Positions 23,755 through 32,666 are shown, numbered from the stretch's first letter. The stretch is DNA of 64,000 bases from Actinacidiphila yeochonensis CN732 (GCF_000745345.1 NZ_JQNR01000003.1:310001-374000), one strand, 5' to 3'. The notes: generated by a model not told the origin, from the letters alone. Made by a program: numbers and translations.

Positions 23755-24396
23755 TCAGCCGGCCGCCAGCGCGGCGCCGGCCGCCAGCGGGCCGACCGGC
23801 GGGGCGGTGCTCTCCAGCAGCGGGCCGACCAGCCGGCGGACGCCGTCGAGGAGTTCGGCGGCCGAGGCGGTCCCGTCGAGCACCAGGTCGGCCAGGTGCC
23901 GGGAGGGCGCCACGTACTCCGCGTGCCGCTCCCGCCCGCTGAGCAGGTAGTTGCGCAGGGACACCCCCGGGTCCTGCCGCTGGACCTCGATCTTCCGCAG
24001 GATCTTGCGGGCCAGCCGGATGTCGTCGGGCGTGTCGACGTAGACCCGCCAGGTGGCGCGGGCGGCCACCGCGGCCAGCGTCAGCGCGAACAGGCCCTCG
24101 ACCACGACCAGCCGGTACCGTCCGCTGCCGACGGCGGCGTCGACGGCGGCCGCCGCGGCGGACTCGTCGATGGAGCCGGGATGGTTCCAGTCCAGCGTCT
24201 CGGCGCCGGTGGCGCTCAACGTGCGCACGCCCCGCAGCGGGTCGTGCGCGGAGACGTAGTGGTCGTCGAGGTGTACGACGCCCACGGTTGCGGGGTACCG
24301 CAGCGCCATCGCCTCGGCAAGGGTGGACTTGCCGGAAGCGGTGCCGCCTGCGACCGCCAGTACGGGCACGTCGTGCCCGCCCACCACACCCGCCAT
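23755..24396 (-). CDS. Uridine kinase-like P-loop nucleoside kinase
   Basis: 213 residues. The Walker A motif GGTASGKST is near residue 18. VVHLDDHYVSAHDPL is the Asp-rich substrate site, LDWNHPGSIDE the conserved DxP region, and VVVEGLFAL precedes the lid. These match uridine kinase/phosphoribulokinase superfamily proteins, which phosphorylate uridine or cytidine. The C-terminus is Ala/Gly-rich. GAGGAG lies upstream of the ATG. It converges on the anthranilate synthase gene. The nucleoside specificity is inferred from family. Confidence 0.85.
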   Translation of the reverse strand: MAGVVGGHDVPVLAVAGGTASGKSTLAEAMALRYPATVGVVHLDDHYVSAHDPLRGVRTLSATGAETLDWNHPGSIDESAAAAAVDAAVGSGRYRLVVVEGLFALTLAAVAARATWRVYVDTPDDIRLARKILRKIEVQRQDPGVSLRNYLLSGRERHAEYVAPSRHLADLVLDGTASAAELLDGVRRLVGPLLESTAPPVGPLAAGAALAAG

Positions 24397-24900
24397 ACCG
24401 GGCGCTCCTCATGTGCTCAAGAAGGGGAAACGAAGCGGCCGGACGAGCCGGGTGGAGGGATGTTAGGGCTCCTGGCTCGGGTGCGGCAAGCCGCCGCCGG
24501 GCGGGGCTCCGGGAGGTCTCGCACCAGGTCGCGGTATGCCTCCGGCCGACGGGCCCGGAGCGCGCCGGGGCCGGGCCTGCGCCGGGCCGGGGCCGGACTC
24601 CGCTGACTGGTCGCGAACAGGCCGCGCACGGGCGGCGAACAGGCTGATGGCGGCCCGCGAACCGACAGCGGACGGACCGCGGACAGACAACCGACAGACA
24701 GCGGACAGACCGCGGACAAGGCCCGGACGGCGGCGCGCAAGCGGTGGGCGGAAGGCGGCCGGACGGCGGCGGGCGCACGGCGATGGCACAGGTGTCCGAG
24801 CTCTGGTGTCCGAGCTCTGGTGCCCGAGCTCTGGTGCCCGAGGTCCAGCGCCCGGGGCACGGCGTCGGGGCGTCGGGCGTACGGCCCTTCGGGGGTGAGG
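24397..24900. other. 504-bp intergenic region with a 14-bp minisatellite
   Basis: Upstream of the uridine kinase gene and downstream of the response regulator gene. About 3.6 copies of the 14-bp unit ggtgtccgagctct lie at 24791-24840, and looser ccgacagacagcggaca-type repeats at 24660-24725. No convincing gene or RNA element. Confidence 0.45.
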
Positions 24901-25698
24901 TCAGAAGCGGCGGTCCGAGCCGCCGCCTTCGTCAGCGCCACGTCCCCGGTCTCGGTCACGGTCGCGGTCGCGGTCGCGGGTGCCGCCGGGGAGCGGGCTG
25001 TCGGGGCCGCGGTCCAGGCCGCGTTCGATCGCGTACCGCACCAGCTCGACCCGGTTGTGGAGCTGGAGCTTGCCGAGGGTGTTCTGCACGTGGTTCTGGA
25101 CGGTGCGGTGGGAGATGACCAGGCGCTGGGCGATCTGCTTGTAGCTCAGCCCCTTCGCGACCAGCCGCAGCACCTCCGTCTCCCGCTCGGTGAGCCGGGG
25201 CGCGGCCGGCTCGTCGGCGGTGTCCGGGACGGGCGCGGCGGCCAGTCTGCGGTACTCGCCCAGCACCAGACCGGCCAGGCCCGGCGTGAAGACGGGGTCG
25301 CCGGAGGCGGTGCGGCGCACCGCGTCCACCAGTTCGTCCCGCCCGGCGGACTTCAGCAGGTAGCCGGTGGCGCCGGACTTGACCGCCTCCAGCACGTCGG
25401 TCTGCTCGCCGCTGGCGGACAGCACCAGCACCCGCAGAGCGGGGTCGTGCGCCACGACCTCCTTGCACACCTGCACCCCGGAGGCCCCGGGCAGGTTGAG
25501 GTCGAGGACGAGCACCTGCGGGCGGGCGGCGCGGGCCCGGCGGATCGCCTCCGGGCCGTCACCCGCGGTGGCCACCACCGAGAAGCCGGCCTCGGTGAGG
25601 TCGCGGGCGACCGCGTCCCGCCACATCGGATGGTCGTCGACGACCATCACGCTCACCGGTCTGTCGGGCCCGTCGTGCCCGGCGGTGCCCAAGGTCAT
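24901..25698 (-). CDS. macR: NarL/LuxR-family response regulator (MacR-like)
   Basis: 265 residues. The receiver has VMVVDDHPMWRD (acidic pair) and VLVLDLNLPG with the phospho-accepting Asp, then LVLSAS and GYLLKSAGRDEL with the conserved Lys. The C-terminal GerE helix-turn-helix reads LTERETEVLRLVAKGLSYKQIAQRL plus ISHRTVQNHVQNTLGKLQ. The last 30 residues are a charged DRDRDRDRDR tail. Position next to a PspC-less MacS-type kinase corresponds, from memory, to SCO2120/SCO2121 (MacRS), which controls differentiation and antibiotic production and binds TGAGTAC-NN-GTACTCA. The gene lies 331 bp after the kinase stop, more than usual for such a pair. Confidence 0.9.
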   Translation of the reverse strand: MTLGTAGHDGPDRPVSVMVVDDHPMWRDAVARDLTEAGFSVVATAGDGPEAIRRARAARPQVLVLDLNLPGASGVQVCKEVVAHDPALRVLVLSASGEQTDVLEAVKSGATGYLLKSAGRDELVDAVRRTASGDPVFTPGLAGLVLGEYRRLAAAPVPDTADEPAAPRLTERETEVLRLVAKGLSYKQIAQRLVISHRTVQNHVQNTLGKLQLHNRVELVRYAIERGLDRGPDSPLPGGTRDRDRDRDRDRGRGADEGGGSDRRF

Positions 25699-26029
25699 GC
25701 TGTCCTCCCCGGTCGGCTGCCCCGGCGGCCACCCCGCCCGCGCCGTGCCGGGCCGAGCCGCCGCGCCGTGCTGGTCCCGCCACCGTAGTGCCTCCGCTCC
25801 CTGTCGCTGTCGTGGCCCACCCGCCCTGCCGGCCGACGACAGCGCCCCACGTCAGTGCCCTACCCGCGTCCGGGTGCCCTACCCGCGTCCGGCCGCCGGC
25901 TCGGGCACCGGGTCTCAGGCGTCAGGCATCAGGCACCGGGTCTCAGGCGTCAGGCACCAGATCCCAGGCACCAGCCGGGACCGCACCGGGCCCTGGACAC
26001 GCCCGCTCCGAGAGCGCGACGCGGACGGT
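25699..26029. other. 331-bp gap between kinase and regulator with direct repeats
   Basis: Two tandem 18-bp copies of gtgccctacccgcgtccg (about 25855-25891) and two copies of a ggcaccgggtctcaggcgtca unit (about 25904-25955). No promoter was confidently identified for the response regulator, though the length leaves room for one. Confidence 0.45.
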
Positions 26030-27163
26030 TCAGCCCGCCCGGGGCACCCGCAGCTCGACCTCCGTGCCCTGTCCGGGCACGGACAGCAGTTCGGCGCTGC
26101 CGCCGAGGTCGCGCAGCCGGCCGCGGATCGACTGCGCCACGCCCAGCCGTCCCTCCTGTTCGGCCGCGGCCAGCCGTCCCTCGGGGATGCCCGGCCCGTC
26201 GTCCCGGACGGTGACCAGCACCGCGTCCGGCTCGTCCTCGACGAGTATCCAGGCCCGCGCCCGCTCTCCCGCGTGCCGCCGCACGTTGTCCAGGGCGGCG
26301 GCCACCGCCGCGGCCACCTCCGCCGCGACGGCCGGGTCGAGCAGCACCGGGGTGCCGGGCGCCGAGACGGTCACCCGGGCGGAGGCGTGCGGGGCCAGCA
26401 GCCCGCGCAGGTCCCGCGGCCCGACGGGGCCGGCCTCGGCCGGCGGGGGCGGCGGCGCGCCGGAGACCAGCGAGCGCAGCGCGGCCTCCTGCTCGCCGGC
26501 CAGCCGGCCCAGCTCCGCGGCCTCGCCGCCGGCCCGGTCGCCGCGCCGCTGCACCATCGCCAGCACCTGGAGCACCCCGTCGTGGATGTCGCGGGCCAGC
26601 CGTTCCCGCTCCGCGGTGGCCGCCTCGATCTGGAGCGCCCGCGCGAGGGTCCGCTCACTGGCCCGGGCCACCTCCACCACGTAGCCGATGCCGATGGCGG
26701 AGATCCACACCAGGACCAGGTTGTGCAGGGTCTCGCGGCTGGGCGTGCCGCGCTCACCGATGTCGGCCGCGGCCACCACCGACGCGGCCAGCGCCGCCCA
26801 CCGCCAGCCGCCCTTGATCGCGAAGGCCAGCACCGGCCCGGCGGTCCATATCGACGGCAGCGTGAAGGCGCCGGAGGCGATCCGGGCGGGCGCGTCCACC
26901 ACGGCGGTCAGCAGTACCCCGCCGACGGCGATGGCCAGATCGACGGCCAGGAACACCGGGGTGCACCGTTCGGCGCAGCTCACCCGGCCGAGGGTGGTCA
27001 GCGTCCACACCACCAGCAGCGCCATGAAGACGGCGCCGGGCACCGGACGGCGCAGCTCGCCGTACGCGTGTACGAAGATGGCCACCGCGTATCCGCAGGT
27101 CAGCACCCGGTAGGCGAGCAGGGCGCGCCACAGCGGCTGCTCGACGGACATCCGCGCCGTCAC
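26030..27163 (-). CDS. macS: MacS-type sensor histidine kinase
   Basis: 377 residues. The N-terminal half has five or six hydrophobic segments (about 17-165) with short loops, so the signal is probably sensed in the membrane. RLARDIHDGVLQVLAMV is the HisKA_3 phospho-acceptor helix (His in ARDIHDG). The ATPase has NVRRHAGERA (N box) and VRDDGPGIPEGRL (G box), with GLGVAQSIRGRL-type sequence as RLGVAQSIRGRL. This organisation is that of the DUF5931/MacS kinases. Its GTG overlaps the plsC TGA (GTGA), so translation is coupled to the acyltransferase. The partner is the downstream response regulator. Confidence 0.9.
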   Translation of the reverse strand: MTARMSVEQPLWRALLAYRVLTCGYAVAIFVHAYGELRRPVPGAVFMALLVVWTLTTLGRVSCAERCTPVFLAVDLAIAVGGVLLTAVVDAPARIASGAFTLPSIWTAGPVLAFAIKGGWRWAALAASVVAAADIGERGTPSRETLHNLVLVWISAIGIGYVVEVARASERTLARALQIEAATAERERLARDIHDGVLQVLAMVQRRGDRAGGEAAELGRLAGEQEAALRSLVSGAPPPPPAEAGPVGPRDLRGLLAPHASARVTVSAPGTPVLLDPAVAAEVAAAVAAALDNVRRHAGERARAWILVEDEPDAVLVTVRDDGPGIPEGRLAAAEQEGRLGVAQSIRGRLRDLGGSAELLSVPGQGTEVELRVPRAG

Positions 27164-28158
27164 GTTCCCCCTGTTACCCAGGCGCCGTGTCGCTCTCCGG
27201 CCCCGGCCCCGGTCTCCCCGCCCGCGCGGAGGCTACGGCCGCCGGGGGCCTGGCCCGGCTCGGGCCGCTCCCCCCTCCGGCCCTGGACCGGAGCCGCCGC
27301 CTCCCGCCGCCCGTCCGTCCGCGCGCCCTGGGCCGGGGGCTGAGCCGCCGACGACCCGCTTCCGGAGGATGAGGAGGACGACGAGGACGAAGCGGATGAC
27401 GAGGACGAAGGCCGCGTCTGGGCCTGCGTGGCCGCCTTGGCCGCCTCGGCGATCTGCCGCTTGGCCGCGGTGGCGTAGATGTCGACGTACTCCTGGCCGG
27501 AGAGCTTCATGATCTCGTACATCACCTCGTCGGTGACCGAGCGCAGGATGAAGCGGTCGCTCTCCATGCCGTGGTAGCGGCTGAAGTCCAGCGGGCGGCC
27601 GATGCGGATGCCCGGCCGGACGGAGAGCTTGGGCACGACCTGGCCGACCGGCTGGACCTTCTCGGTGTCGATCATCGCCACCGGGATGACGGGCGCGCCA
27701 CTGGCCAGCGCCACGCGGGCGAGGCCGCCGGGCTTGCCGCGGTAGAGCCGCCCGTCGGGCGAGCGGGTGCCCTCGGGGTAGATACCGAACAGCTCTCCGC
27801 GCTCCAGCACGGCGAGGCCGCTGCGGATCGCCGCCTCGCCGGCGCCGCGCACCCCGGAGCGGTCCACCGGCAGCTGGCCGACGCCCTTGAAGAACGCGGC
27901 CGTCAGCCGGCCCTTGACGCCGGGGGTGGTGAAGTACTCCGCCTTCGCGATGAAGGTGACCTGGCGGTCCAGCACCGCGGGCAGGAAGAAGGAGTCGGAG
28001 AAGGACAGGTGGTTGCTGGCCAGGATGGCCGGCCCCTCGGCCGGGATGTTCTCCAGGCCCTCCACCCACGGGCGGAACGCCGCCTTGATGGGCTTACCCA
28101 GAACGATCTTCATCGCGCCGTAGAACAACCGAGCCTCCTGTGCCGTCGCGACGACCAT
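27160..28158 (-). CDS. plsC: 1-acyl-sn-glycerol-3-phosphate acyltransferase (PlsC family)
   Basis: 332 residues. Acyltransferase motif I is NHLSFSDS (H-x4-D type), and motif III is GIYPEGTRSPDG; FIAKAEYF and PVIPVAMI complete the PlsC domain, which acylates lysophosphatidic acid at the inner membrane face. After about residue 240 comes a disordered tail with an SSSSSASSSSSSSSSSGSGSS-like run and charged Gly-rich sequence. The start may be the internal ATG of MKIVLGKPIKAAFRPW. The last codon overlaps the histidine kinase start. The M. tuberculosis counterpart in the same context is Rv2182c. Confidence 0.92.
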   Translation of the reverse strand: MVVATAQEARLFYGAMKIVLGKPIKAAFRPWVEGLENIPAEGPAILASNHLSFSDSFFLPAVLDRQVTFIAKAEYFTTPGVKGRLTAAFFKGVGQLPVDRSGVRGAGEAAIRSGLAVLERGELFGIYPEGTRSPDGRLYRGKPGGLARVALASGAPVIPVAMIDTEKVQPVGQVVPKLSVRPGIRIGRPLDFSRYHGMESDRFILRSVTDEVMYEIMKLSGQEYVDIYATAAKRQIAEAAKAATQAQTRPSSSSSASSSSSSSSSGSGSSAAQPPAQGARTDGRREAAAPVQGRRGERPEPGQAPGGRSLRAGGETGAGAGERHGAWVTGGT

Positions 28159-28265
28159 AACCCCCCACGGGCCCTGGAGGGCTTACCCCTGTGGATCGGG
28201 GCCGCGTACGCTGAACCTCCGACTCTCGCCTACCCGCGTTCGCGACGTTGAACAGGAGACGCACC

Positions 28266-29039
28266 GTGCCGCTCATGCCCGGAGCCGAACCGTACCGCCA
28301 TGACGGCGGTGCGACCGGGGTGCTGCTCTGCCACGGGTTCACCGGTTCGCCGCAGAGCCTGCGCCCCTGGGCGGAGTACCTGGCCGGACGCGGGCTGACG
28401 GTCTCGCTGCCGCTGCTGCCCGGGCACGGCACCCGCTGGCAGGACATGCGGCCCACCGGGTGGCCCGACTGGTACGCCGAGGTTGACCGCGAGTTCCGCG
28501 CGCTGTCGAAACGCTGCGATCAGGTGTTCGTCTTCGGCCTCTCGATGGGCGGCACCCTCGCGCTGCGGCTGGCGCAGAAGCACGGCGCGGCGGTGCGCGG
28601 TCTGGTGCTGGTCAACCCGTCGGTGAAGGCGGACAGCTGGCAGCTGAAGGCGGTGCCCCTGGTGCGCCACCTCGTCCCGTCGGTGCCCGGCATCGTCAGG
28701 GACATCGCCCGCGAGGGCGGCACCGAGGTCGGCTACGAGCGCGCGCCGCTGGACGCGGTGCACTCGCTGAGAGGGCTGTGGCAGGTCGTCCGGCGCGGCC
28801 TGCCACAGGTCACCCAGCCGCTGCTGCTCCTGCGCAGCCGGGTGGACCACGTGGTGCACCCGTCCAACGGCGAGCTGCTGCTCTCCCGGGTGTCGTCGAC
28901 GGACGTCGCCGAGGTGGTGCTGGAGCGCAGCTACCACGTGGCGACGCTGGACCACGACGCCGAACTGGTCTTCGAGAAGTCCCACGCGTTCGTGCGGCGG
29001 CTGTCCGCACCGGCTGAGGAAGGGGGTGCGCGTGGCTGA
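28266..29039 (+). CDS. Alpha/beta hydrolase (carboxylesterase/monoacylglycerol lipase type)
   Basis: 257 residues. VLLCHGFTGSP is the oxyanion region, VFGLSMGGTLAL contains the nucleophile elbow G-L-S-M-G, LLLRSRVDHVVHP supplies the Asp, and RSYHVATLDHD the catalytic His. This matches small carboxylesterases of the Est30/monoacylglycerol lipase group acting on short or medium acyl esters. GTG start at 28266 with AGGAGAC upstream; the in-frame TTG at 28248 is less likely. It diverges from plsC and overlaps the following membrane-protein gene by 8 bp. Confidence 0.9.
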   Translation: MPLMPGAEPYRHDGGATGVLLCHGFTGSPQSLRPWAEYLAGRGLTVSLPLLPGHGTRWQDMRPTGWPDWYAEVDREFRALSKRCDQVFVFGLSMGGTLALRLAQKHGAAVRGLVLVNPSVKADSWQLKAVPLVRHLVPSVPGIVRDIAREGGTEVGYERAPLDAVHSLRGLWQVVRRGLPQVTQPLLLLRSRVDHVVHPSNGELLLSRVSSTDVAEVVLERSYHVATLDHDAELVFEKSHAFVRRLSAPAEEGGARG

Positions 29040-29559
29040 CGCCGACCGCGAGGACGAGGGCGCGTCCCCGCTCGACGAGGAGGCCGCGTGGGCGGCCCTG
29101 GTCGCCGGCTACGACGCCGAGCCGGAACCCGGTACGGCGCCGTCGTGGCCGGAGGCCGAGAACGTGCCGGCCGAGCCGCGCGACGACCCGGGCCCTGAGC
29201 AGCGCACGGCGCTCGACCCGGTCCCACCGACGGCGCCGCCGACCCGCAGCATCGTCGTCCACCCGGTGATCTCCGGGCCGCGCAACTACGAGCTGGACGA
29301 GGACGACGAGGACGCGCACTTCGTCCCGCCCGAGCCCCCGCCGCTGCCCGAGGCCGACCTGACCACGAAGTTCGGCTGGATCGCGGTCCTCGGCGGCCCG
29401 CTGCTGCTGATCGTCTTCGTGCTGCTCCAGCTCGAACTCGCCTGGTGGGTCATCCTCGTCGGCGTCGGCGGCTTCCTCGGCGGCTTCGCCACGCTGGTGT
29501 CCCGCATGCGGACCGGCGAGGACGACGACGACCTCCCCGGCGGCGGCGCCGTCGTCTGA
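29032..29559 (+). CDS. Small acidic membrane protein
   Basis: 175 residues. An acidic, Pro-rich soluble N-terminal part of about 120 residues (EDEGASPLDEEAAW, LDEDDEDAHFVPPEPPPLP) is followed by two hydrophobic segments (about 121-141 and 146-165) and a short acidic end (GEDDDDLPGG). It is a conserved Streptomyces protein of unknown function, recognised by position and composition. The GTG at 29032 has GAGGAAGGGG upstream; the gene starts inside the esterase gene and is translationally coupled to it. Confidence 0.82.
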   Translation: MADADREDEGASPLDEEAAWAALVAGYDAEPEPGTAPSWPEAENVPAEPRDDPGPEQRTALDPVPPTAPPTRSIVVHPVISGPRNYELDEDDEDAHFVPPEPPPLPEADLTTKFGWIAVLGGPLLLIVFVLLQLELAWWVILVGVGGFLGGFATLVSRMRTGEDDDDLPGGGAVV

Positions 29560-29670
29560 CCCCGCCTGCCGGGACCCCGCGGCTCCCCGCCGCGAGGGCC
29601 CCGGAGAGTGGGCGACTGAGCCCGCTGTTCGCCCATTCCTGAGGTGGCGCGCCGAGATGCCCGATGGGGG

Positions 29671-30000
29671 CTACGGGCGGCGACTGTAGGCGTCCAGGGT
29701 GGCCTTGTTCGTGGAGGCGTCCTGGAAGGTCAGTTCCCACGGTCCGGTGTTGACGTCCATCTCGCTGCCGAAGCCGACCCACTTGCCGGCCAGGCGGCGG
29801 CCGGTCGGGTCGGCGAGCAGTTGGACGGCCCCGTGGTAGCGGGCACCCCGGTAGTGGCCGTCCAGCGCGGTCTCCTCCGCCCACGTCCCGGTGACGACGT
29901 CTCCGTACACCACCAGGTCCATGGTGAGGTGCGAGTCCGACGAACCCGGCAGGCTCCGTACGGTCAGCCTGCCCGCGTGCTGGAGGACGCCCCCCGGGCG
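29671..30000 (-). pseudogene. C-terminal remnant of a Streptomyces XRE-family regulator
   Basis: The frame ends YSRRP and carries VVYGDVVTGTWAEETALDG, YHGAVQLLADPTGRRLAGKWVGFG and VNTGPWELTF, which I recognise as the C-terminal domain of large Streptomyces helix-turn-helix regulators. Similar sequence continues upstream of the only ATG (GRLTVRSLPGSSDSHLT) to about 29995, then disappears into tandem G-rich repeats. No HTH domain is present, so it looks like a decayed gene whose 5' part was lost. An 83-residue product from the internal ATG (29922) is formally possible. Confidence 0.6.
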
Positions 30001-30012
30001 GGACGGCGACCG

Positions 30013-30092
30013 GACGGGTGCGGCAACCGGGCGGGTGCGGCAACCGGGGGGTGCGGCAACCGGGCGGGGGCGGCAACCGGGCGGGGGCGGCG
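30013..30092. repeat. G-rich tandem repeat (about 17 bp x 4-5)
   Basis: Imperfect copies of gggtgcggcaaccgggc form an array that abuts the regulator remnant and ends at the stop of the reductase gene. It may mark the breakpoint of the deletion. Confidence 0.7.
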
Positions 30093-30968
30093 TCAGGAGG
30101 AGTGGGGCGGCTCGGCGAGGGCGGCGGCGATCGCCTCGTCGAGGGTGGTGGTGGGGCGGCCGAGGAGGCGGCGGAGGTCGCCGGAGTCGGTGCGGAGTTC
30201 GCCGCGGGCCAGGCCGAGGTCGGCGTCGGCGATCGCCTCGGCGAAGTCCTGCGGGACGCCCCCGCCGGTGAGCACGGCCTCGTACGCGTCGACGGCCAGG
30301 TCCCGGTAGACGACGCTCTCGCCGGTGGCGGCGGACACCCGTGCCGCCAGCTCGGTGAGCGTGAACGCCTCGTCGCCGCCGAGCTCGTACACCGCTCCGA
30401 CGTGGCCGTCGGCGGCCAGGACGGCCGCGGCGGCCTCGGCGTGGTCGGCGATGGTCGCGGCGCTCACCCGGCCCTCTCCCGCAGCGCCGGGGATGCCGCC
30501 GTTCTGCCGGTACAAGGGCAGCAGGGACGTGTAGTTGTCGAGGTACCAGCCGTTGCGCAGGATGGTGAACGGGACGCCGGCGGCCCGCAGGTGGCGCTCG
30601 GTCTCCCGGTGCGAGTCCGCGAGGATCACGCGGGCGGAGTCGGCGTTGACCATGCTGGTGTAGACGACGTGGGAGACGCCGGCGGCCTTGGCGGCGTCGA
30701 TAGCGCGGCGGTGGTTGGCGAACCGCTCGCCGGGTGTCGTGGTGGAGACGAGCAGCAGCCTGTCGGCGCCGGCGAAGGCCGCCTCCAGGCTGTCGGAGTC
30801 GGCGAAGTCGGCGCGGCGCACGGTGACACCGCGGTCGGCCAGGTCCTTGATCTTGTCGGTGTCGCGGCCGGTGGCCACGATCTGCGACGCCGGGACGCCG
30901 CGGCCCAGCAGCGCCTCGACGGTGTGGCGGCCGAGGCGGCCGGTGGCTCCGGTGACGGCGATGGCCAT
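30093..30968 (-). CDS. NmrA-like / QOR2-type NAD(P)H-dependent oxidoreductase
   Basis: 291 residues, an atypical short-chain dehydrogenase. The dinucleotide motif IAVTGATGRLGRHTVEALLGRG is at the N-terminus, with ADRLLLVSTT, VVYTSM, FTILRNGWYLDNY and ALYELGGDEAFTL-type sequence (VYELGGDEAFTL) as in quinone oxidoreductase 2 (QorB). These reduce quinones or act as redox sensors. AAGGAG precedes the ATG. It diverges from an HxlR regulator across 94 bp that contain a large palindrome, the classic layout for HxlR-controlled quinone or aldehyde stress genes. Confidence 0.9.
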   Translation of the reverse strand: MAIAVTGATGRLGRHTVEALLGRGVPASQIVATGRDTDKIKDLADRGVTVRRADFADSDSLEAAFAGADRLLLVSTTTPGERFANHRRAIDAAKAAGVSHVVYTSMVNADSARVILADSHRETERHLRAAGVPFTILRNGWYLDNYTSLLPLYRQNGGIPGAAGEGRVSAATIADHAEAAAAVLAADGHVGAVYELGGDEAFTLTELAARVSAATGESVVYRDLAVDAYEAVLTGGGVPQDFAEAIADADLGLARGELRTDSGDLRRLLGRPTTTLDEAIAAALAEPPHSS

Positions 30969-31028
30969 GGGGTGGCTCCTTGGGACTCGGGGAGGATCAC
31001 CACCCAGTAGACCGACAGCACTAACCAT

Positions 31029-31063
31029 TGGGAAGTAGCCACTTTTTAGTAAGCTACTTCCCA
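31029..31063. promoter_or_regulatory. HxlR-type operator palindrome
   Basis: TGGGAAGTAGC (31029-31039) and GCTACTTCCCA (31053-31063) are perfect 11-bp inverted arms around an A/T-rich 13-bp centre. The right arm reaches the first base of the hxlR-type start codon, so bound protein would block both divergent genes, and the site probably mediates autoregulation. Confidence 0.8.
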
Positions 31064-31452
31064 TGAAGGAACCCGTGGACCCCTACGCGCGGGGCTGCCC
31101 GTCGCGCGAACTGCTCGACCGCATCGGCGACAAGTGGACGGTCCTGGTCCTGGGCGAACTGACGGACGGCCTGCCCCGGCGCTTCTCGGCGCTGCGCGAC
31201 CGGCTGGCCGGGGTGAGCGAGAAGATGCTCACCCAGACGCTGCGGCACCTGGAGCGCGACGGCCTGGTGACGCGCACGCTCTACCCGACCGTGCCGCCCA
31301 AGGTCGAGTACCGGCTCACCCCGCTCGGCGACACCCTGCGGGAACCGCTGCGCGCGCTCAGGCAGTGGACCGTCGACCACATGGCCGAGGTCGACGCCGC
31401 CCGCACCGCCTACGACACGCCGCCCCCGGTGGACGCCGCCAGGGCAGAGTGA
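31063..31452 (+). CDS. HxlR family transcriptional regulator
   Basis: 129 residues, typical size. The domain runs over almost the whole protein: [70 protein letters not shown]. These are the winged-helix signatures of HxlR/YodB proteins, which often sense quinones or aldehydes through an N-terminal Cys. Here C14 (RGCPSREL) is in the right place. It controls, by inference, the divergent NmrA-like reductase through the palindrome overlapping its start. Confidence 0.93.
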   Translation: MKEPVDPYARGCPSRELLDRIGDKWTVLVLGELTDGLPRRFSALRDRLAGVSEKMLTQTLRHLERDGLVTRTLYPTVPPKVEYRLTPLGDTLREPLRALRQWTVDHMAEVDAARTAYDTPPPVDAARAE

Positions 31453-31570
31453 CGGACGCGGCGGGACCGGACGGCCCACCAGGCCCCACCGCCGACCGCC
31501 CCGCCGAACCTCCCCGCAGCCGACCACCCCGCCGCCGGCACACACCGACGACGAGGCGCCGCAGGAGCGT

Positions 31571-32326
31571 TCAGCCCAGGGTCGGGACCCGGAGGGCCGC
31601 CAGCACCGGGAGGTGGTCCGTCGCGGCGGCGAGGTCGGCGCGGGAGACCCCGGGCAGGCCCTGCGGGACTCCGCACCCCAGCACCTCGACCCCGTGGGAG
31701 GCGAACACCGCGTCGATCCGCTGCCGCGGCGCCCGCGCGGGAGAGGTGGCCTCGCCACCCCACGGCGCCGTGGCCCAGCAGTCCTGGAACCCCTCGGCGA
31801 GGCGGCCGAACACCGGCCCCCCGGGCGGCTCGTTGAGGTCGCCGCCGAGCACGGTGTGCTCCGCGCCGAGTGCCGCCGCCTGCCGCACCAGCGCCTGGGC
31901 ATGCCGGGCGCGCTCCTCCGCCTGGAGGCTGAGGTGTGTGCTCAGCACCGACAGCCGAGCCCCGCCGACCCGCACCACCGCGGTCGCGAAGCCCCGCCGG
32001 TGGAGCCCGGGGGTGCTCGGCAGCAGCACGTCCTCGGCACGCTCCACCTTCACCCGCAGCGACGCGAGGATCAGCGGCCCGGCGGCGGGCGCCCCGCCGG
32101 TGACGTAGTACAGGCCGGTCGCCTCGGCGAGCCGGGCGGCGGCCTTGCGCCAGCGGAAGAACCTCGGCGCCTCCTGGACCAGCACCAGGTCGGGCGCGCA
32201 CGCGCGCACCACCCGCGCGAGCGCCGCGGTGTCGTCCCGCAGCGAGCGGACGTTGTAGCTGAGCACGCGGACGACGGCTGCGCCGTCCGGTTCGGTCGTG
32301 GAGGCCGGCAGATCCGCCGCGGTCAC
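31571..32326 (-). CDS. Endonuclease/exonuclease/phosphatase family protein
   Basis: 251 residues. RVLSYNVRSLRDD, DLVLVQEAPRFFRW, LSVLSTHLSL, VLGGDLNEPPGG and ATDHLPVLAALRV are the metal-binding Asn, Glu, His, Asp-Leu-Asn and terminal Asp-His of the DNase I-like superfamily. Substrate could be a nucleic acid, phosphoinositide or other phosphoester. There is no signal peptide. GTG start with GAGGGAAC upstream. It stands alone between hxlR and glkA. Confidence 0.88.
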   Translation of the reverse strand: MTAADLPASTTEPDGAAVVRVLSYNVRSLRDDTAALARVVRACAPDLVLVQEAPRFFRWRKAAARLAEATGLYYVTGGAPAAGPLILASLRVKVERAEDVLLPSTPGLHRRGFATAVVRVGGARLSVLSTHLSLQAEERARHAQALVRQAAALGAEHTVLGGDLNEPPGGPVFGRLAEGFQDCWATAPWGGEATSPARAPRQRIDAVFASHGVEVLGCGVPQGLPGVSRADLAAATDHLPVLAALRVPTLG

Positions 32327-32666
32327 GTTCCCTCGTCCCTTGTCCGTGGAGCGGCCGCCCCTCACCCGCGGAGCACCGCCCGGTAACCCATCCCGAGATC
32401 CCGTCGGCGACAGCACACCGACGGCAACACAGACCAACAGCACCGACCAACAGCACCGACCGGCGGCACCGAACGGCAACACACACCGACGGCACCGACC
32501 GACGACGTCACACCCGACGGCCCCGCCACCGCGCCCACCGGCCCCGAAGGGAGGTGCGGGCGCGGCGGCGGTGCCCGTCAGTGGCCGTCGACGCTCACCA
32601 GCGGCCGTCAAACGGCCGTCAGTGCCCATCAATGCCCGTCAGCGGCCACCAGGGCCGCTACGGGCC
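32327..32666. other. 340-bp intergenic region with two repeat clusters
   Basis: 32408-32505 carries irregular copies of accgacggcaacacaccgac-like and aacagcaccgacc units. 32576-32655 carries short gtcagtggccgtc/gtcagcggccaccag units. The second cluster is directly downstream of glkA and could form its terminator. No gene seen. Confidence 0.45.
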
